A stretch of 64,000 nucleotides of DNA from Cryobacterium zongtaii (GTDB lineage: Bacteria; Actinomycetota; Actinomycetes; Actinomycetales; Microbacteriaceae). Shown piece after piece: positions 50,403 through 58,565 of the stretch (the stretch's first letter is position 1; every line of letters starts with the position of its first letter). The stretch lies in the NCBI RefSeq assembly GCF_002909375.1, contig NZ_PPXD01000022.1:19812-83811 (forward strand), given 5' to 3'. The notes under the pieces are model-generated. The model was not told the origin of the DNA and did no database searches. It saw only the letters and a program-made list of their open reading frames with translations. A program made the position numbers and the translations under genes.

Positions 50403-51982
50403 ACCGGCTCGGCGGTCACCGGCTCGGCGGTCACCGGCACGGCGGTCAGGGGCACGGCGGTCAGGGGCACCGCCGCCAGCAGCTCCAGCAGCGCCCGCCC
50501 GGCCAGCCTCGACGCACCGAAGGTGGCGATGTCGGCGTAACGCAGGTCGTCCGACGGCCAGCCCATGTCGACCACGAGCACATCACGGCGGTCGGCGCGC
50601 AGCGTATCCACCAGGTCACGAATGAACGGATGCCGGTGGTTGTCCTTGCCGATCACGACCACGGCAGCCCCGGCCGAGAGCTCCAGCGTCCCGCTGTCCT
50701 CTGCGCTGCGTGCGAGGAGAGGCCTGGCCAGCCACACGGCCGCGAGGTCCGACTCCGGATGCGCGGCCACCTCGGCGAACGGCCCCCAGGGCGCCGGGCC
50801 CACGGCGATGTTCGTGACGGTGTCGAGCCGAACCACGGAGAAGGTCTCCGGAACCGCCGCGAGCCACCGCTTCGCGTGGTCGTTGATCGCGAAGGAGGCC
50901 CGGATCCGCCCGGTATCGAAGCTGGGTTCCGGCATCGTCAGCGCGGCAGCCGGGAGCTGGATGTCCAGGGTGTCGTCGCGGATTCCGGCCGCGAGTCGGT
51001 GCACCCGGCCGGCTGCCGCGGCGAGACGGGCCTCGGTGAGGGTTCCGGCGTCGACGGCGGCCAGGACGGCGGCCTCGATCTGGTCGAGCTGCTCGGCGGT
51101 GTTCTCGGTGCCGATGCAAAGCAGGTCGCAGCCGGCGGCGAGGGCGGCGGCGGCGGCCCCCGGGATGCCCAGGATGCCGCTGGCACCCTTCATGTCCAGG
51201 GCGTCGCTGACGATGACGCCGGTGAAGCCCAGTTCGGTGCGCAGCAGGCCGCCGAGCACCCGCGTCGAGAGCGTTGCGGGGTTCTCCGGATCGATCTGGG
51301 GCAGCAGGATGTGCGAGGTCATGATGGTCTTCGCGCCGGCGGTGATCGCGGCGCGGAAGGGCACCAGCTCCCGCTCGCGCAGGGTCGACGGCGGAAGGTC
51401 GACGACGGGCATGGCCAGGTGGGAGTCGAGGGCGGTGTCACCGTGGCCCGGGAAATGCTTGGGGCAGGCGGCGACCCCGGTGGACTGCAACCCGCGCACC
51501 CAGGCGGCGGAGTGCAGGCCCACCCGCACCGGGTCGACGCCGAAACTGCGCACGCCGATCACCGGGTTGTCGGGGTTGGAGTTGACGTCGGTGTCCGGCG
51601 CGAAGGTGAGGGTGCAGCCGGCCTTCCGCAGCTCCCAGCCGACCTGCCGGCCGACTTCCTCGGTGTAGCCGAGGTCGTCGATCCGGCCGAGGATGGCGTT
51701 GCCCGGATACGGCGAGCCCGAGGAGAAGTAGAGCCGGGTGACGTCGCCGCCCTCCTCGTCGATCGCGATGACCGCGAGCGGATTCGCGGCGCGGATCGAA
51801 TCGGTCAGCGCCCGCAGCTGGGCGATCGAGACGATGTTCTGCCCGAACAGGCACACGGCTCCGAGTCCGTCCTGCAGGCGCAGGCGCAACCAGTCCGGCA
51901 GCACGGTGCCCACGAAGCCCGGCATCAGGGTCGCCCGGATGTGCCTGCGCACCGGGGAGTCGTCGCCGTGGCCGCCGGTCAT
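50399..51982 (-). CDS. Glycoside hydrolase family 3 beta-N-acetylhexosaminidase (NagZ-like)
   Basis: A 527-residue GH3 enzyme. The signature KHFPGHGDTALDSHLAMPVV has the His/Asp dyad of NagZ acid-base catalysis, and VSDALDMKG carries the nucleophile Asp. IDEEGGDVTRLYF is also typical. It hydrolyses GlcNAc from chitooligosaccharides or muropeptides. It starts at ATG 51982, overlapping the permease stop (ATGA). The C-terminus is a low-complexity AVPLTAVPLTAVPVTAEPV tail from tandem 15-bp repeats, and its stop overlaps that of the opposing ROK kinase. Confidence 0.9.
   Translation of the reverse strand: MTGGHGDDSPVRRHIRATLMPGFVGTVLPDWLRLRLQDGLGAVCLFGQNIVSIAQLRALTDSIRAANPLAVIAIDEEGGDVTRLYFSSGSPYPGNAILGRIDDLGYTEEVGRQVGWELRKAGCTLTFAPDTDVNSNPDNPVIGVRSFGVDPVRVGLHSAAWVRGLQSTGVAACPKHFPGHGDTALDSHLAMPVVDLPPSTLRERELVPFRAAITAGAKTIMTSHILLPQIDPENPATLSTRVLGGLLRTELGFTGVIVSDALDMKGASGILGIPGAAAAALAAGCDLLCIGTENTAEQLDQIEAAVLAAVDAGTLTEARLAAAAGRVHRLAAGIRDDTLDIQLPAAALTMPEPSFDTGRIRASFAINDHAKRWLAAVPETFSVVRLDTVTNIAVGPAPWGPFAEVAAHPESDLAAVWLARPLLARSAEDSGTLELSAGAAVVVIGKDNHRHPFIRDLVDTLRADRRDVLVVDMGWPSDDLRYADIATFGASRLAGRALLELLAAVPLTAVPLTAVPVTAEPVTAEPV
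50403..50477. repeat. 15-bp tandem repeat at the 3' end of the GH3 gene
   Basis: Five consecutive 15-bp units (accggctcggcggtc twice, then accggcacggcggtc, aggggcacggcggtc, and aggggcaccgccgcc) encode the Val-Pro-Leu-Thr-Ala/Glu-type C-terminal tail. It extends to the stop codon. Confidence 0.95.
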
Positions 51983-52917
51983 CCCTTGACCGCCCCGCTG
52001 ACCAGTCCGCTGGTCATTCTGCCCTGCACGAAGAGGAAGAAGATGATCACCGGAATGGCCACCATGGTGGACGCCGCCATCACCTGGCCCCAGTCGGTGG
52101 CCCGGCTGGCGCTGGCCTGGATGAAGCCGCGCAGCCAAAGCGGAAGCGTCTGGCTGGAGTTGTCCTGCAGCAGCACCAGGGCCACGGTGAATTCGTTCCA
52201 GGCCTGCAGGAACGCGTAGACGCCCGAGGCCACCAGACCGGGGGCGAGGAGGGGGAAGGTGATGCGCATGAACGCCTGGGTGCGGCTCAGGCCGTCGATC
52301 ATGCCCGCCTCCTCGAGGTCGGCGGGGACGCCGGCGACGAAGCCGCGCAGCATCCAGATCGTGAATGGCACGACCGCGGCAATGTAGATGATGCTCACGC
52401 CCACGATCGAGTTGAGCATGTTCAGGCTGCCCATCAGCTTGTACTGAGCGATGAAGAGCCCCTCGGCGGGGAGCATCTGGATCAGCAGCACGGCCAGGAC
52501 GAACGCCTTGCGCCCGCGGAACCTGAACCGGCTGATCGCCAACGCCCCGAGGAACGCGAAGAGCAGGCAGAAAACCACGGTGATGAGGGCGATGGCCGTG
52601 CTCATGCCCAGGGCGGGCAGGAAGGTGCCGCCCGAAAAGACCGCGACGAAGTTGTCGAGGGACCCGCCGAACGGGAGCCAGGTCGGGGTGGTGCTCTGCA
52701 GCACCACGTTGGGCAGCAGCGACGAGTTGAGCATCCAGTAGACCGGGAACACCCAGATCAGGGAGACCACGATGCCGATCACGCCCAGCGCGATCCGGCC
52801 GGGGCGGATGCGCCGGTTGCCGCCGCCGCCCTTCCGACCGGTCGGCGGGAGGTCGGGCCGGGGCCGCGAGCCGGCCGGCGGGGCGGATGCCCCGGTGGAT
52901 TGGACCGTCGAGGTCAT
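51979..52917 (-). CDS. Carbohydrate ABC transporter permease (MalG-like)
   Basis: A 312-residue permease. About six helices (LGVIGIVVSLIWVFPVYWML; VFCLLFAFLGALAISRFRF; SIIYIAAVVPFTIWMLRGFV; ...) and the EAA loop ADLEEAGMIDGLSRTQAFMR. The first 40 residues are a disordered Pro/Gly-rich extension. The ATG at 52917 overlaps the upstream permease stop (ATGA), and the stop overlaps the GH3 start. No ATPase is encoded here; a shared MsiK-type ATPase elsewhere may energise it (inference). Confidence 0.9.
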   Translation of the reverse strand: MTSTVQSTGASAPPAGSRPRPDLPPTGRKGGGGNRRIRPGRIALGVIGIVVSLIWVFPVYWMLNSSLLPNVVLQSTTPTWLPFGGSLDNFVAVFSGGTFLPALGMSTAIALITVVFCLLFAFLGALAISRFRFRGRKAFVLAVLLIQMLPAEGLFIAQYKLMGSLNMLNSIVGVSIIYIAAVVPFTIWMLRGFVAGVPADLEEAGMIDGLSRTQAFMRITFPLLAPGLVASGVYAFLQAWNEFTVALVLLQDNSSQTLPLWLRGFIQASASRATDWGQVMAASTMVAIPVIIFFLFVQGRMTSGLVSGAVKG

Positions 52918-53858
52918 GATTCGTCCTCCTTGAGCATGCTGCGTACGTAGAACCAGCTCAGGGCCACCGTCAGCACGAGCACGAAGATCGAGACGGCGCT
53001 GGCCATCGCGAAGTCGCTGGAGCCGACGCCGAGCTGATAGATGTAGGTGCCGAGCAGGTTGGTCTCCGAGGCGATCGACCCGACGTCCTGCAGCAGGCGG
53101 ATCTGGGTGAACACCCGCAGGTCCCAGATCACCTGCAGCAGCAGGATGATCGCCAGCACCGGCCGGATGATCGGCACGATGATGTACCGGAGCCGCTGGG
53201 CCAGCGTGGCGCCGTCCAGCTGGGCCGCCTCGAGCACCTCGGTGGACACCTGGGTGAGGCCGGCGTAGATGGAGAACGCCACGAACGGCACGCTCATCCA
53301 GACCACGATGACCATCGCCACGAAGAAGAACGACAGCGGGTTGGCCAGCCAGTTGTGGTTCTGGAAGTCCAGGCCCATACCGGTCAGAACCGAGTTCAGC
53401 ACCCCGCGGCGCCAGTCGATGAGCCAGTTCCAGACCGTCATCGCTGCGACGACGGGCATCGCCCAGGCCAGCAGCAACGAGATCTGCAGTGTGATGCGCA
53501 CGCTGGTGTGCACGGCGTTCATCAGCAGCGCCATCAGGGTGCCGATGGCCATGGTGACCGCGGCGGTGACCAGGCAGAAGGCCAGCGACCGAGCCACCAC
53601 GGTCCACATGTATGGGTCCGTGAACAGGGTCACGTAGTTGTCGAACCAGACGAATTCCGGGGGTTGGCCGAACTGCTGGGAGAGTCCGAACCTCTGCATC
53701 GAGGTGATGAACTGCCAGACCAGCGGATAGCCGAGCGCCAGGATCAGGATGGCGCAGGCCGGGATGACCAGCAGGTACGGCGTTGATCTGCCCCTTTTTC
53801 GGGGCCTGGCCGGCCGCGGCGGATCGGCCTGGCCGAGCACGAGGTTCTGCGTGGTCAC
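52914..53858 (-). CDS. Carbohydrate ABC transporter permease (MalF-like)
   Basis: A 314-residue permease with six helices, EAAQLDGATLAQRLRYIIVP as EAA loop, and a basic N-terminal extension. AGGAGGG precedes the GTG start. It pairs with the MalG-like permease that overlaps its end. The family imports oligosaccharides; with the NagZ-like enzyme and ROK regulator, an aminosugar such as chitobiose is likely. Confidence 0.9.
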   Translation of the reverse strand: MTTQNLVLGQADPPRPARPRKRGRSTPYLLVIPACAILILALGYPLVWQFITSMQRFGLSQQFGQPPEFVWFDNYVTLFTDPYMWTVVARSLAFCLVTAAVTMAIGTLMALLMNAVHTSVRITLQISLLLAWAMPVVAAMTVWNWLIDWRRGVLNSVLTGMGLDFQNHNWLANPLSFFFVAMVIVVWMSVPFVAFSIYAGLTQVSTEVLEAAQLDGATLAQRLRYIIVPIIRPVLAIILLLQVIWDLRVFTQIRLLQDVGSIASETNLLGTYIYQLGVGSSDFAMASAVSIFVLVLTVALSWFYVRSMLKEDES

Positions 53859-53907
53859 GCCGACCCTCCTTTCGTTGTTCGATTCGTCTGGTTCGACAGG
53901 CTGCCGG

Positions 53908-55260
53908 CTATTCGCCGTTCAGCATCGGGGTGAGCTTGTCGTCGTATTCCTTGGCGAGCGCCTTCAGGTCGGTGGAGCCCTCGATCTTGCTGAAGAACTC
54001 CTCCATCACGAGGGAGCCTTCGACCGTGGCCCAGCCGGGCGCTGCCGGGGTGAGCTTCGAGTTCGAGGCCGAGGCGATCAGCGCCTGGGCGAACTGGTCG
54101 TCGCCGAGCGAGTCCACGTAGTCGCTGTTCGCCGGGCCGAGGCCGTTCTGGCCGAGCATCGTCTGGTACTCCTCCGAGTAGATGATCCTGAGGAGGCTCT
54201 TGGCCAGCTCGGGGTTCTTGCTCGTCGCAGAGATGCCGATGTTGGATCCGCCGGCGAACACCGGGGCGGGCTTGCCGTCGTTGCCTGGCAGGGCGAAGAC
54301 CGCGTTCTTGGTGTCATCCCAGGTGCGGGTGGCCTTGCCGTCAGCGTCGGTGCCGAGAGTTCCGATCGACCAGTGCGCCCAGGTGGGGGCCATGATCGTG
54401 GCGGCGGACAGTGAGGTGTTCGACGTGACGGCGCCCTCGGCATCCTTGATCTCGTCGCTGTCGTTCAGGTAGATGTACTGGTTGGAGTCCTTGGCGTCGT
54501 TGGGCGCGTTGGAGGCTGACTTGTACAGCTCCTGCAGCTGGGCGAGGCCGGTCAGGGTGTTCTCCGAGGCCAGCGTCGAGGTCCAGGTGCCGTCCTTGAC
54601 GGTGGCGAGTTCGCCGTCGTTGGCGAAGATCCAGGAGATGCCGTTGCGCCAGTCCTGACCGCCGAGGTAGAAGCCGGAGAAGTCGGGGATGTTCAGCGGG
54701 TTGGCGGCGTTGATCGCGGCGACGCCGGCGTTGAACTCCTCGAGGGTGGTGGGCTGCTCGACTCCGGCTGCCGCCCAGACGTCGGCGCGGGTGAATACGG
54801 CGCGGGAGCCGAAGTAGTAGGGCAGGGCGTAATTCTTGTCGCCCACCATGCCGGCGTCGACGAAGGACTGCAGCAGGTTGGTGCCGCCGAGCTCCTCGTA
54901 CATGTCGGAGATGTCGAGGAACGCACCCACGTTGGTGAAGGTCGACGACTGGGTGTTGCCCAGCTCGGTGACATCCGGGGTGTTGTTGGCGTCCGGCAGT
55001 GAGGTCGTCAGCTTGGTGACCAGGTCACCCCAGTCCTGCTGCTGGATGTTCAGGGTGGCGCCGGTCTGTGCGGTGAATTCGGACTTCAGGTAGTCGCGCA
55101 GTTCATCGGGGGTGTCGCCGCCGGCGAGCCAGAGGGTGATGGTCTTGTCGCCGTTGTCGGTGGAGGCGTCGGTGCCTTCATCGGTGGCGGACGAACATCC
55201 CGCCAGCACGAGCGCGGAGGCAGTGGCCAGCGCGGCGAGAGATGCGAGCTTTCTCTTCAT
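53908..55260 (-). CDS. Extracellular sugar-binding lipoprotein (family 1 solute-binding protein)
   Basis: A 450-residue lipoprotein. MKRKLASLAALATASALVLA then GC at the lipobox VLAGC. ITLWLAGGDTPDELRDYLKSEFT opens the mature domain, and the C-terminal LAKSLLRIIYSEEYQTMLGQ is typical of family 1 sugar binders. The frame extends further upstream but ATG 55260 starts the signal peptide. It is the first gene after the ROK regulator in the minus-strand operon and delivers the sugar to the two permeases. Confidence 0.92.
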   Translation of the reverse strand: MKRKLASLAALATASALVLAGCSSATDEGTDASTDNGDKTITLWLAGGDTPDELRDYLKSEFTAQTGATLNIQQQDWGDLVTKLTTSLPDANNTPDVTELGNTQSSTFTNVGAFLDISDMYEELGGTNLLQSFVDAGMVGDKNYALPYYFGSRAVFTRADVWAAAGVEQPTTLEEFNAGVAAINAANPLNIPDFSGFYLGGQDWRNGISWIFANDGELATVKDGTWTSTLASENTLTGLAQLQELYKSASNAPNDAKDSNQYIYLNDSDEIKDAEGAVTSNTSLSAATIMAPTWAHWSIGTLGTDADGKATRTWDDTKNAVFALPGNDGKPAPVFAGGSNIGISATSKNPELAKSLLRIIYSEEYQTMLGQNGLGPANSDYVDSLGDDQFAQALIASASNSKLTPAAPGWATVEGSLVMEEFFSKIEGSTDLKALAKEYDDKLTPMLNGE

Positions 55261-55329
55261 GAGATATTCCTTTCGTGGATTGCCGACGTTGGCGGGCGCC
55301 ACATCGTTGGTGCAGGGGAAATCCGTCGG

Positions 55330-56505
55330 CTAGGAAACGCCGAGTTGTGCGGAGAGAACCATGACGGCCGCGCCGCGCAGAACGATGTCCTCCCCCTGCG
55401 CGGTCATCCGCAGGGTGAGATCGCCGGTTTCGGTGGCCATGGTCCTCGACCGGAGGGTCTCGACGGTGGCCGCGGAGAGGGCGCCGTCGAGAAGTTCGGG
55501 GGGCCCGCTCAACACGATCTCGAGCAGGTTGAGGGCACCGACGACGGGGGCGAGGATGATGCCGAGCCGGCGGCCCGCCTCGGTGAGGATGTCGGAGGTG
55601 GCGCGCTCGGCATCCGCCGGGGTAGCCGCCGCGGCGGTGGCGTCATGGATCGCCGCGGTCAGCCGCGGTACGGAGAGCCAGGCCTCGAGGCAGCCGGACT
55701 TGCCGCAGGCGCACAGCGGGCCGTCGTCGGTGCCGACCACGACGTGGCCGATCTCACCGGCGGCGAAGCGCTCGCCGAAGATGGCGCGACCGCCGATCAG
55801 CAGCCCGGCGCCGACACCGTGGCCCACTTTGATCAGGAGCAGATCGTGGTCGGCGCCGCCGAAGCTGTGTTCGGCGAGCACGGCGGCGTTGGCGTCGTTG
55901 ACCACCCGAACGGGCAGACCGGTCAGCTCCTGGAGCCGGGCCTGGAGCGGCTGGTCACGCCAGCCGAGGTTGGGCGCGTTGCGCACGACTCCCGCCCGGT
56001 CCACGATGCCCGGAGACCCGATTCCGACACCGAGGATCGGGGCGGTGGCCGCGGCGATGACCTGGGCGAGCAGCTCGGCGACCGTGTCGTAGGCGGCCTC
56101 GCCGCGGGCGCCGGCCAGGTCGAGTCCGGAGCTGGACAGCACCGCACCGTCAAGGCTGAGCACCGCGCCGCGCAACCGGGTGTGACCGGAGAGGTCGAGT
56201 GAAACGATCTGGAACGCGGACCGGTTGATGTCGAGCAGGGTGGCGGGCTTGCCTGGACGCGGTTCCTGGCGCTGGCCCAGTTCGATGACGAGGTTCTCCC
56301 CCATCAGCTCGCTGATCAGGTCGGAGACCGTCACCCGGGTCAGGCCGGTTTCCCGGGCCAGGTCAGCGCGGCTTTGCAGGCCGGCGCGGTACAGCGTTTG
56401 CAGCACCAGGGTGCGGTTGTTCAAGCGGATGTGCTCGGGCAAGACCTTCGCGGTGGGGCGGAGGGCTCGGTCCTGGATCGTCCGCGGGGCGCCGGTTGCT
56501 GTCAT
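55330..56505 (-). CDS. ROK-family transcriptional regulator
   Basis: A 391-residue NagC/Mlc-type repressor. The winged-helix is near the N-terminus (LYRAGLQSRADLARETGLTR with VTVSDLISELMG), followed by the ROK domain (GVGIGSPGIVDRAG; GHGVGAGLLIGGRAIFGERF; CACGKSGCLEAWLS). The ligand is probably a phosphosugar such as GlcNAc-6-P. The start is 4 nt from the palindrome GTTAGTAA-ACC-TTACGAAC at 56510-56528 and overlaps the likely promoter, so it represses itself and the sugar operon. The SBP gene begins 69 nt downstream. Confidence 0.9.
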   Translation of the reverse strand: MTATGAPRTIQDRALRPTAKVLPEHIRLNNRTLVLQTLYRAGLQSRADLARETGLTRVTVSDLISELMGENLVIELGQRQEPRPGKPATLLDINRSAFQIVSLDLSGHTRLRGAVLSLDGAVLSSSGLDLAGARGEAAYDTVAELLAQVIAAATAPILGVGIGSPGIVDRAGVVRNAPNLGWRDQPLQARLQELTGLPVRVVNDANAAVLAEHSFGGADHDLLLIKVGHGVGAGLLIGGRAIFGERFAAGEIGHVVVGTDDGPLCACGKSGCLEAWLSVPRLTAAIHDATAAAATPADAERATSDILTEAGRRLGIILAPVVGALNLLEIVLSGPPELLDGALSAATVETLRSRTMATETGDLTLRMTAQGEDIVLRGAAVMVLSAQLGVS

Positions 56506-56509
56506 GTTT

Positions 56510-56528
56510 GTTAGTAAACCTTACGAAC
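56510..56528. promoter_or_regulatory. ROK-repressor operator
   Basis: GTTAGTAA-ACC-TTACGAAC: 8-bp arms with one mismatch around a 3-base centre. It lies 4 nt before the ROK start on the minus strand and overlaps a TTTACT hexamer that could be the -10. ROK repressors typically bind AT-rich palindromes of this form. Confidence 0.65.
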
Positions 56529-56632
56529 GAAATGCGCGCAAGGGAGAACAAACTATTGGTTGGGTTGTTTACCAAGTCGTAACGCGGCGATGCTATCCGC
56601 CGCCTGGACGCCCGCCTGGATGCCCGCCGCGC

Positions 56633-57394
56633 TCAGCGGGGCAGGCCACGATAGTGCGCGCGAAGCTCGGAGCTGAGGTGCTCGATGGCGTAGCTGAGCA
56701 TGGTGCGGGGCATGCGGCCCGCGTGCAGGTCGAGAAAGCCGAGCAGCAGGTCCCGGTCGACGCGGGCGCCGACCTCGCGCAGCATCCAGCCCACGGCCTT
56801 GTGCATCAGCGGCTCGGGATCACCCAGCAGCCGCGCGGCCAGGTCGAGGGTGGTGGTGGCGTCGCCGCGCCGGATGAAGGCCGAGGTGGCGATGACCGCC
56901 ACCCGCCGTTGCCAGAGCACCTCGCTGGCGGCGAGCTCAGCCAGCAGCCCGCGCGGCCGGTCGAACAGGTACTCGCCGAGCAGCCCCGGCGCTGAGGAGT
57001 CCACCAGGTCCCAATTGTTCACCCGGCCGGCCCGCAGCTGCGCGAGATAGAACTCAGCAAGAACCCGGCGCCGGGGGTCGTCACGGGTGCGCGGGGCGCT
57101 TGCCCGGGCGAATTGCGCCACCAGGATCAGCAGGGCGGCGAGTCGGTGCTCGTGCACCGGGCCGGCCAGGAGCAGGTCGATCTCGTGCATCGGCAGGGTG
57201 GCGAACCGTGTGACCACCGCTCGGGTCTGCGGCACGGTGACGCCGATGAACACATCACCCTCGGCGTACTGCCCTTGCTCGGTCTGGAAGTACCGGGCGG
57301 CCCCGGTGGCGCGCTCCGGATCGGCGATCGCGCTGAGCGCCGCCCGCACCTCGGCCGCGGTGGCACTGCCCGAAACGCGCCCGGCATCCGTCAT
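56633..57394 (-). CDS. DNA alkylation repair protein (AlkC/AlkD HEAT-repeat glycosylase)
   Basis: A 253-residue HEAT-like repeat protein. YFQTEQGQYAEGDVFIGVTVPQTRAVV then LLAGPVHEHRLAALLILVAQ, NNWDLVDSSAPGLLGEYLFD and LGDPEPLMHKAVGWMLREVG form the repeats of the AlkD family, whose members remove N3- or N7-alkylated bases. The WDLVD motif with its Trp/Asp base-flanking residues is present. TAGCCT is 6 nt before the ATG. Confidence 0.88.
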   Translation of the reverse strand: MTDAGRVSGSATAAEVRAALSAIADPERATGAARYFQTEQGQYAEGDVFIGVTVPQTRAVVTRFATLPMHEIDLLLAGPVHEHRLAALLILVAQFARASAPRTRDDPRRRVLAEFYLAQLRAGRVNNWDLVDSSAPGLLGEYLFDRPRGLLAELAASEVLWQRRVAVIATSAFIRRGDATTTLDLAARLLGDPEPLMHKAVGWMLREVGARVDRDLLLGFLDLHAGRMPRTMLSYAIEHLSSELRAHYRGLPR

Positions 57395-57400
57395 GGCAGC

Positions 57401-57406
57401 AGGCTA
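57401..57406 (-). promoter_or_regulatory. Putative leaderless -10 (TAGCCT)
   Basis: On the minus strand TAGCCT ends 6 nt before the ATG at 57394. Confidence 0.45.
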
Positions 57407-57422
57407 GCGCCTGGGCGGCAGA

Positions 57423-57671
57423 TCAGCGCCGCGTGGTGCGGATCGCGCCGTAGGCGCGCATCAGCTGGGGCACCACAAGGTACACGGCGACCGGCACCAC
57501 GACCACCGAGAGCACAAAGGCGCGCAGAACCGGATTCCAGTCGGTGGCGAACGGGGCAATCGCGAAGAATCCGAGCGTCACCAACGGGAAGATGGCGATC
57601 CAGGTGATCACGGCCCGCACGTGCACAGACGGGGGTGCGGCACTTCCGCGGGGAGCTGGGGGTAGTGACAC
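57423..57671 (-). CDS. Small two-helix membrane protein
   Basis: An 82-residue protein with two hydrophobic helices (VITWIAIFPLVTLGFFAIA and AFVLSVVVVPVAVYLVVP). GTG start at 57671 with AAAGGAAG well placed. Its function is not recognised. It precedes the AlkD-like gene on the same strand. Confidence 0.65.
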   Translation of the reverse strand: MSLPPAPRGSAAPPSVHVRAVITWIAIFPLVTLGFFAIAPFATDWNPVLRAFVLSVVVVPVAVYLVVPQLMRAYGAIRTTRR

Positions 57672-57758
57672 TGGGTCTTCCTTTCGAGAGATGAGCGGCC
57701 GATGATCACGACCTCGTCCCCCTACAGTGCGGCCGCCGCGAAATTCCTGAAACTATCG

Positions 57759-57787
57759 TTGCCAAAAGTGGGACACGCTGCTTAGCT
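57759..57787 (+). promoter_or_regulatory. Putative sigma-70-type promoter of the XRE-cupin gene
   Basis: TTGCCA (57759-57764) and TTAGCT (57782-57787) are separated by exactly 17 nt. The -10 ends 6 nt before the ATG at 57794, so the transcript is probably leaderless. Confidence 0.5.
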
Positions 57788-57793
57788 GTCCGC

Positions 57794-58387
57794 ATGAGCA
57801 GCACTCCCCGGATCAACGACGAGCTGAGTCAGATCGCACCGCGCCTGCGCCGCGCCCGCGAAAAGAAGAACGTCACGCTGGCCGAACTCGCCACCGCAAC
57901 CGGGATCTCCAAGAGCACGCTGTCCAGGCTCGAGTCCGGGCAGAGAAAGCCCAATCTCGAGCTCCTGTTGCCCATCGTGGCCGCTCTGGCGGTGCCGTTC
58001 GAGGAGATCGTCAGCCCGCCCAGGGTGCAGGACCCGCGAGTACCGCAGAGGTCCACGCGGGCGGATGGCCGCACCCTCACGCCCCTCTCACAGCACCAGG
58101 GTGAGCCCCAGGCCTTCAAGATCGTCATCCCCGCCACCGATCGGGAGCCCGCACCCCGCACCCACACCGGGTACGAGTGGATCTACGTGCTCTCCGGTCG
58201 CCTTCGGCTGATCCTGGGCGAGCACGATGTGGTCCTGGGCACGGGTGAGGCGGCGGAGTTCGACACCCGCAATCCCCATTGGTTCGGCTCCACCGGCACC
58301 GATTCGGTGGAGATCCTCTCCATGTTCGGCAAGCAGGGCGAACGCATCCACCTGCGCGCCCGGTCGACATCGGCGACGTCGAGCTAA
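57794..58387 (+). CDS. XRE-family regulator with C-terminal cupin domain
   Basis: A 197-residue protein. The lambda-repressor-like HTH is at about 16-70 (LRRAREKKNVTLAELATATG, ISKSTLSRLESGQRKPNLEL), and the C-terminal cupin barrel at about 110-185 (THTGYEWIYVLSGRLRLILG; GTGEAAEFDTRNPHWFGSTG) with a potential metal-binding His. Such regulators respond to small ligands or metals. It is 178 nt upstream of the DUF6421 gene; a regulatory link is possible but unproven. Confidence 0.88.
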   Translation: MSSTPRINDELSQIAPRLRRAREKKNVTLAELATATGISKSTLSRLESGQRKPNLELLLPIVAALAVPFEEIVSPPRVQDPRVPQRSTRADGRTLTPLSQHQGEPQAFKIVIPATDREPAPRTHTGYEWIYVLSGRLRLILGEHDVVLGTGEAAEFDTRNPHWFGSTGTDSVEILSMFGKQGERIHLRARSTSATSS

Positions 58388-58565
58388 CCGTTCGGTCGGT
58401 GCAATCACGCGCCAAACCGGGCCAAGACGGCGATTCACTGCGGAGACCCGCATGAAAATGCCGTCAACCCCCGGTTACGCTGGGGGCGGCGCACACCGGT
58501 GTATTCCAGTTCAGTGCGCCGCACGCACGTCGCGCCCGCGGCACTCACGAGGACGGGAGGTTCCC

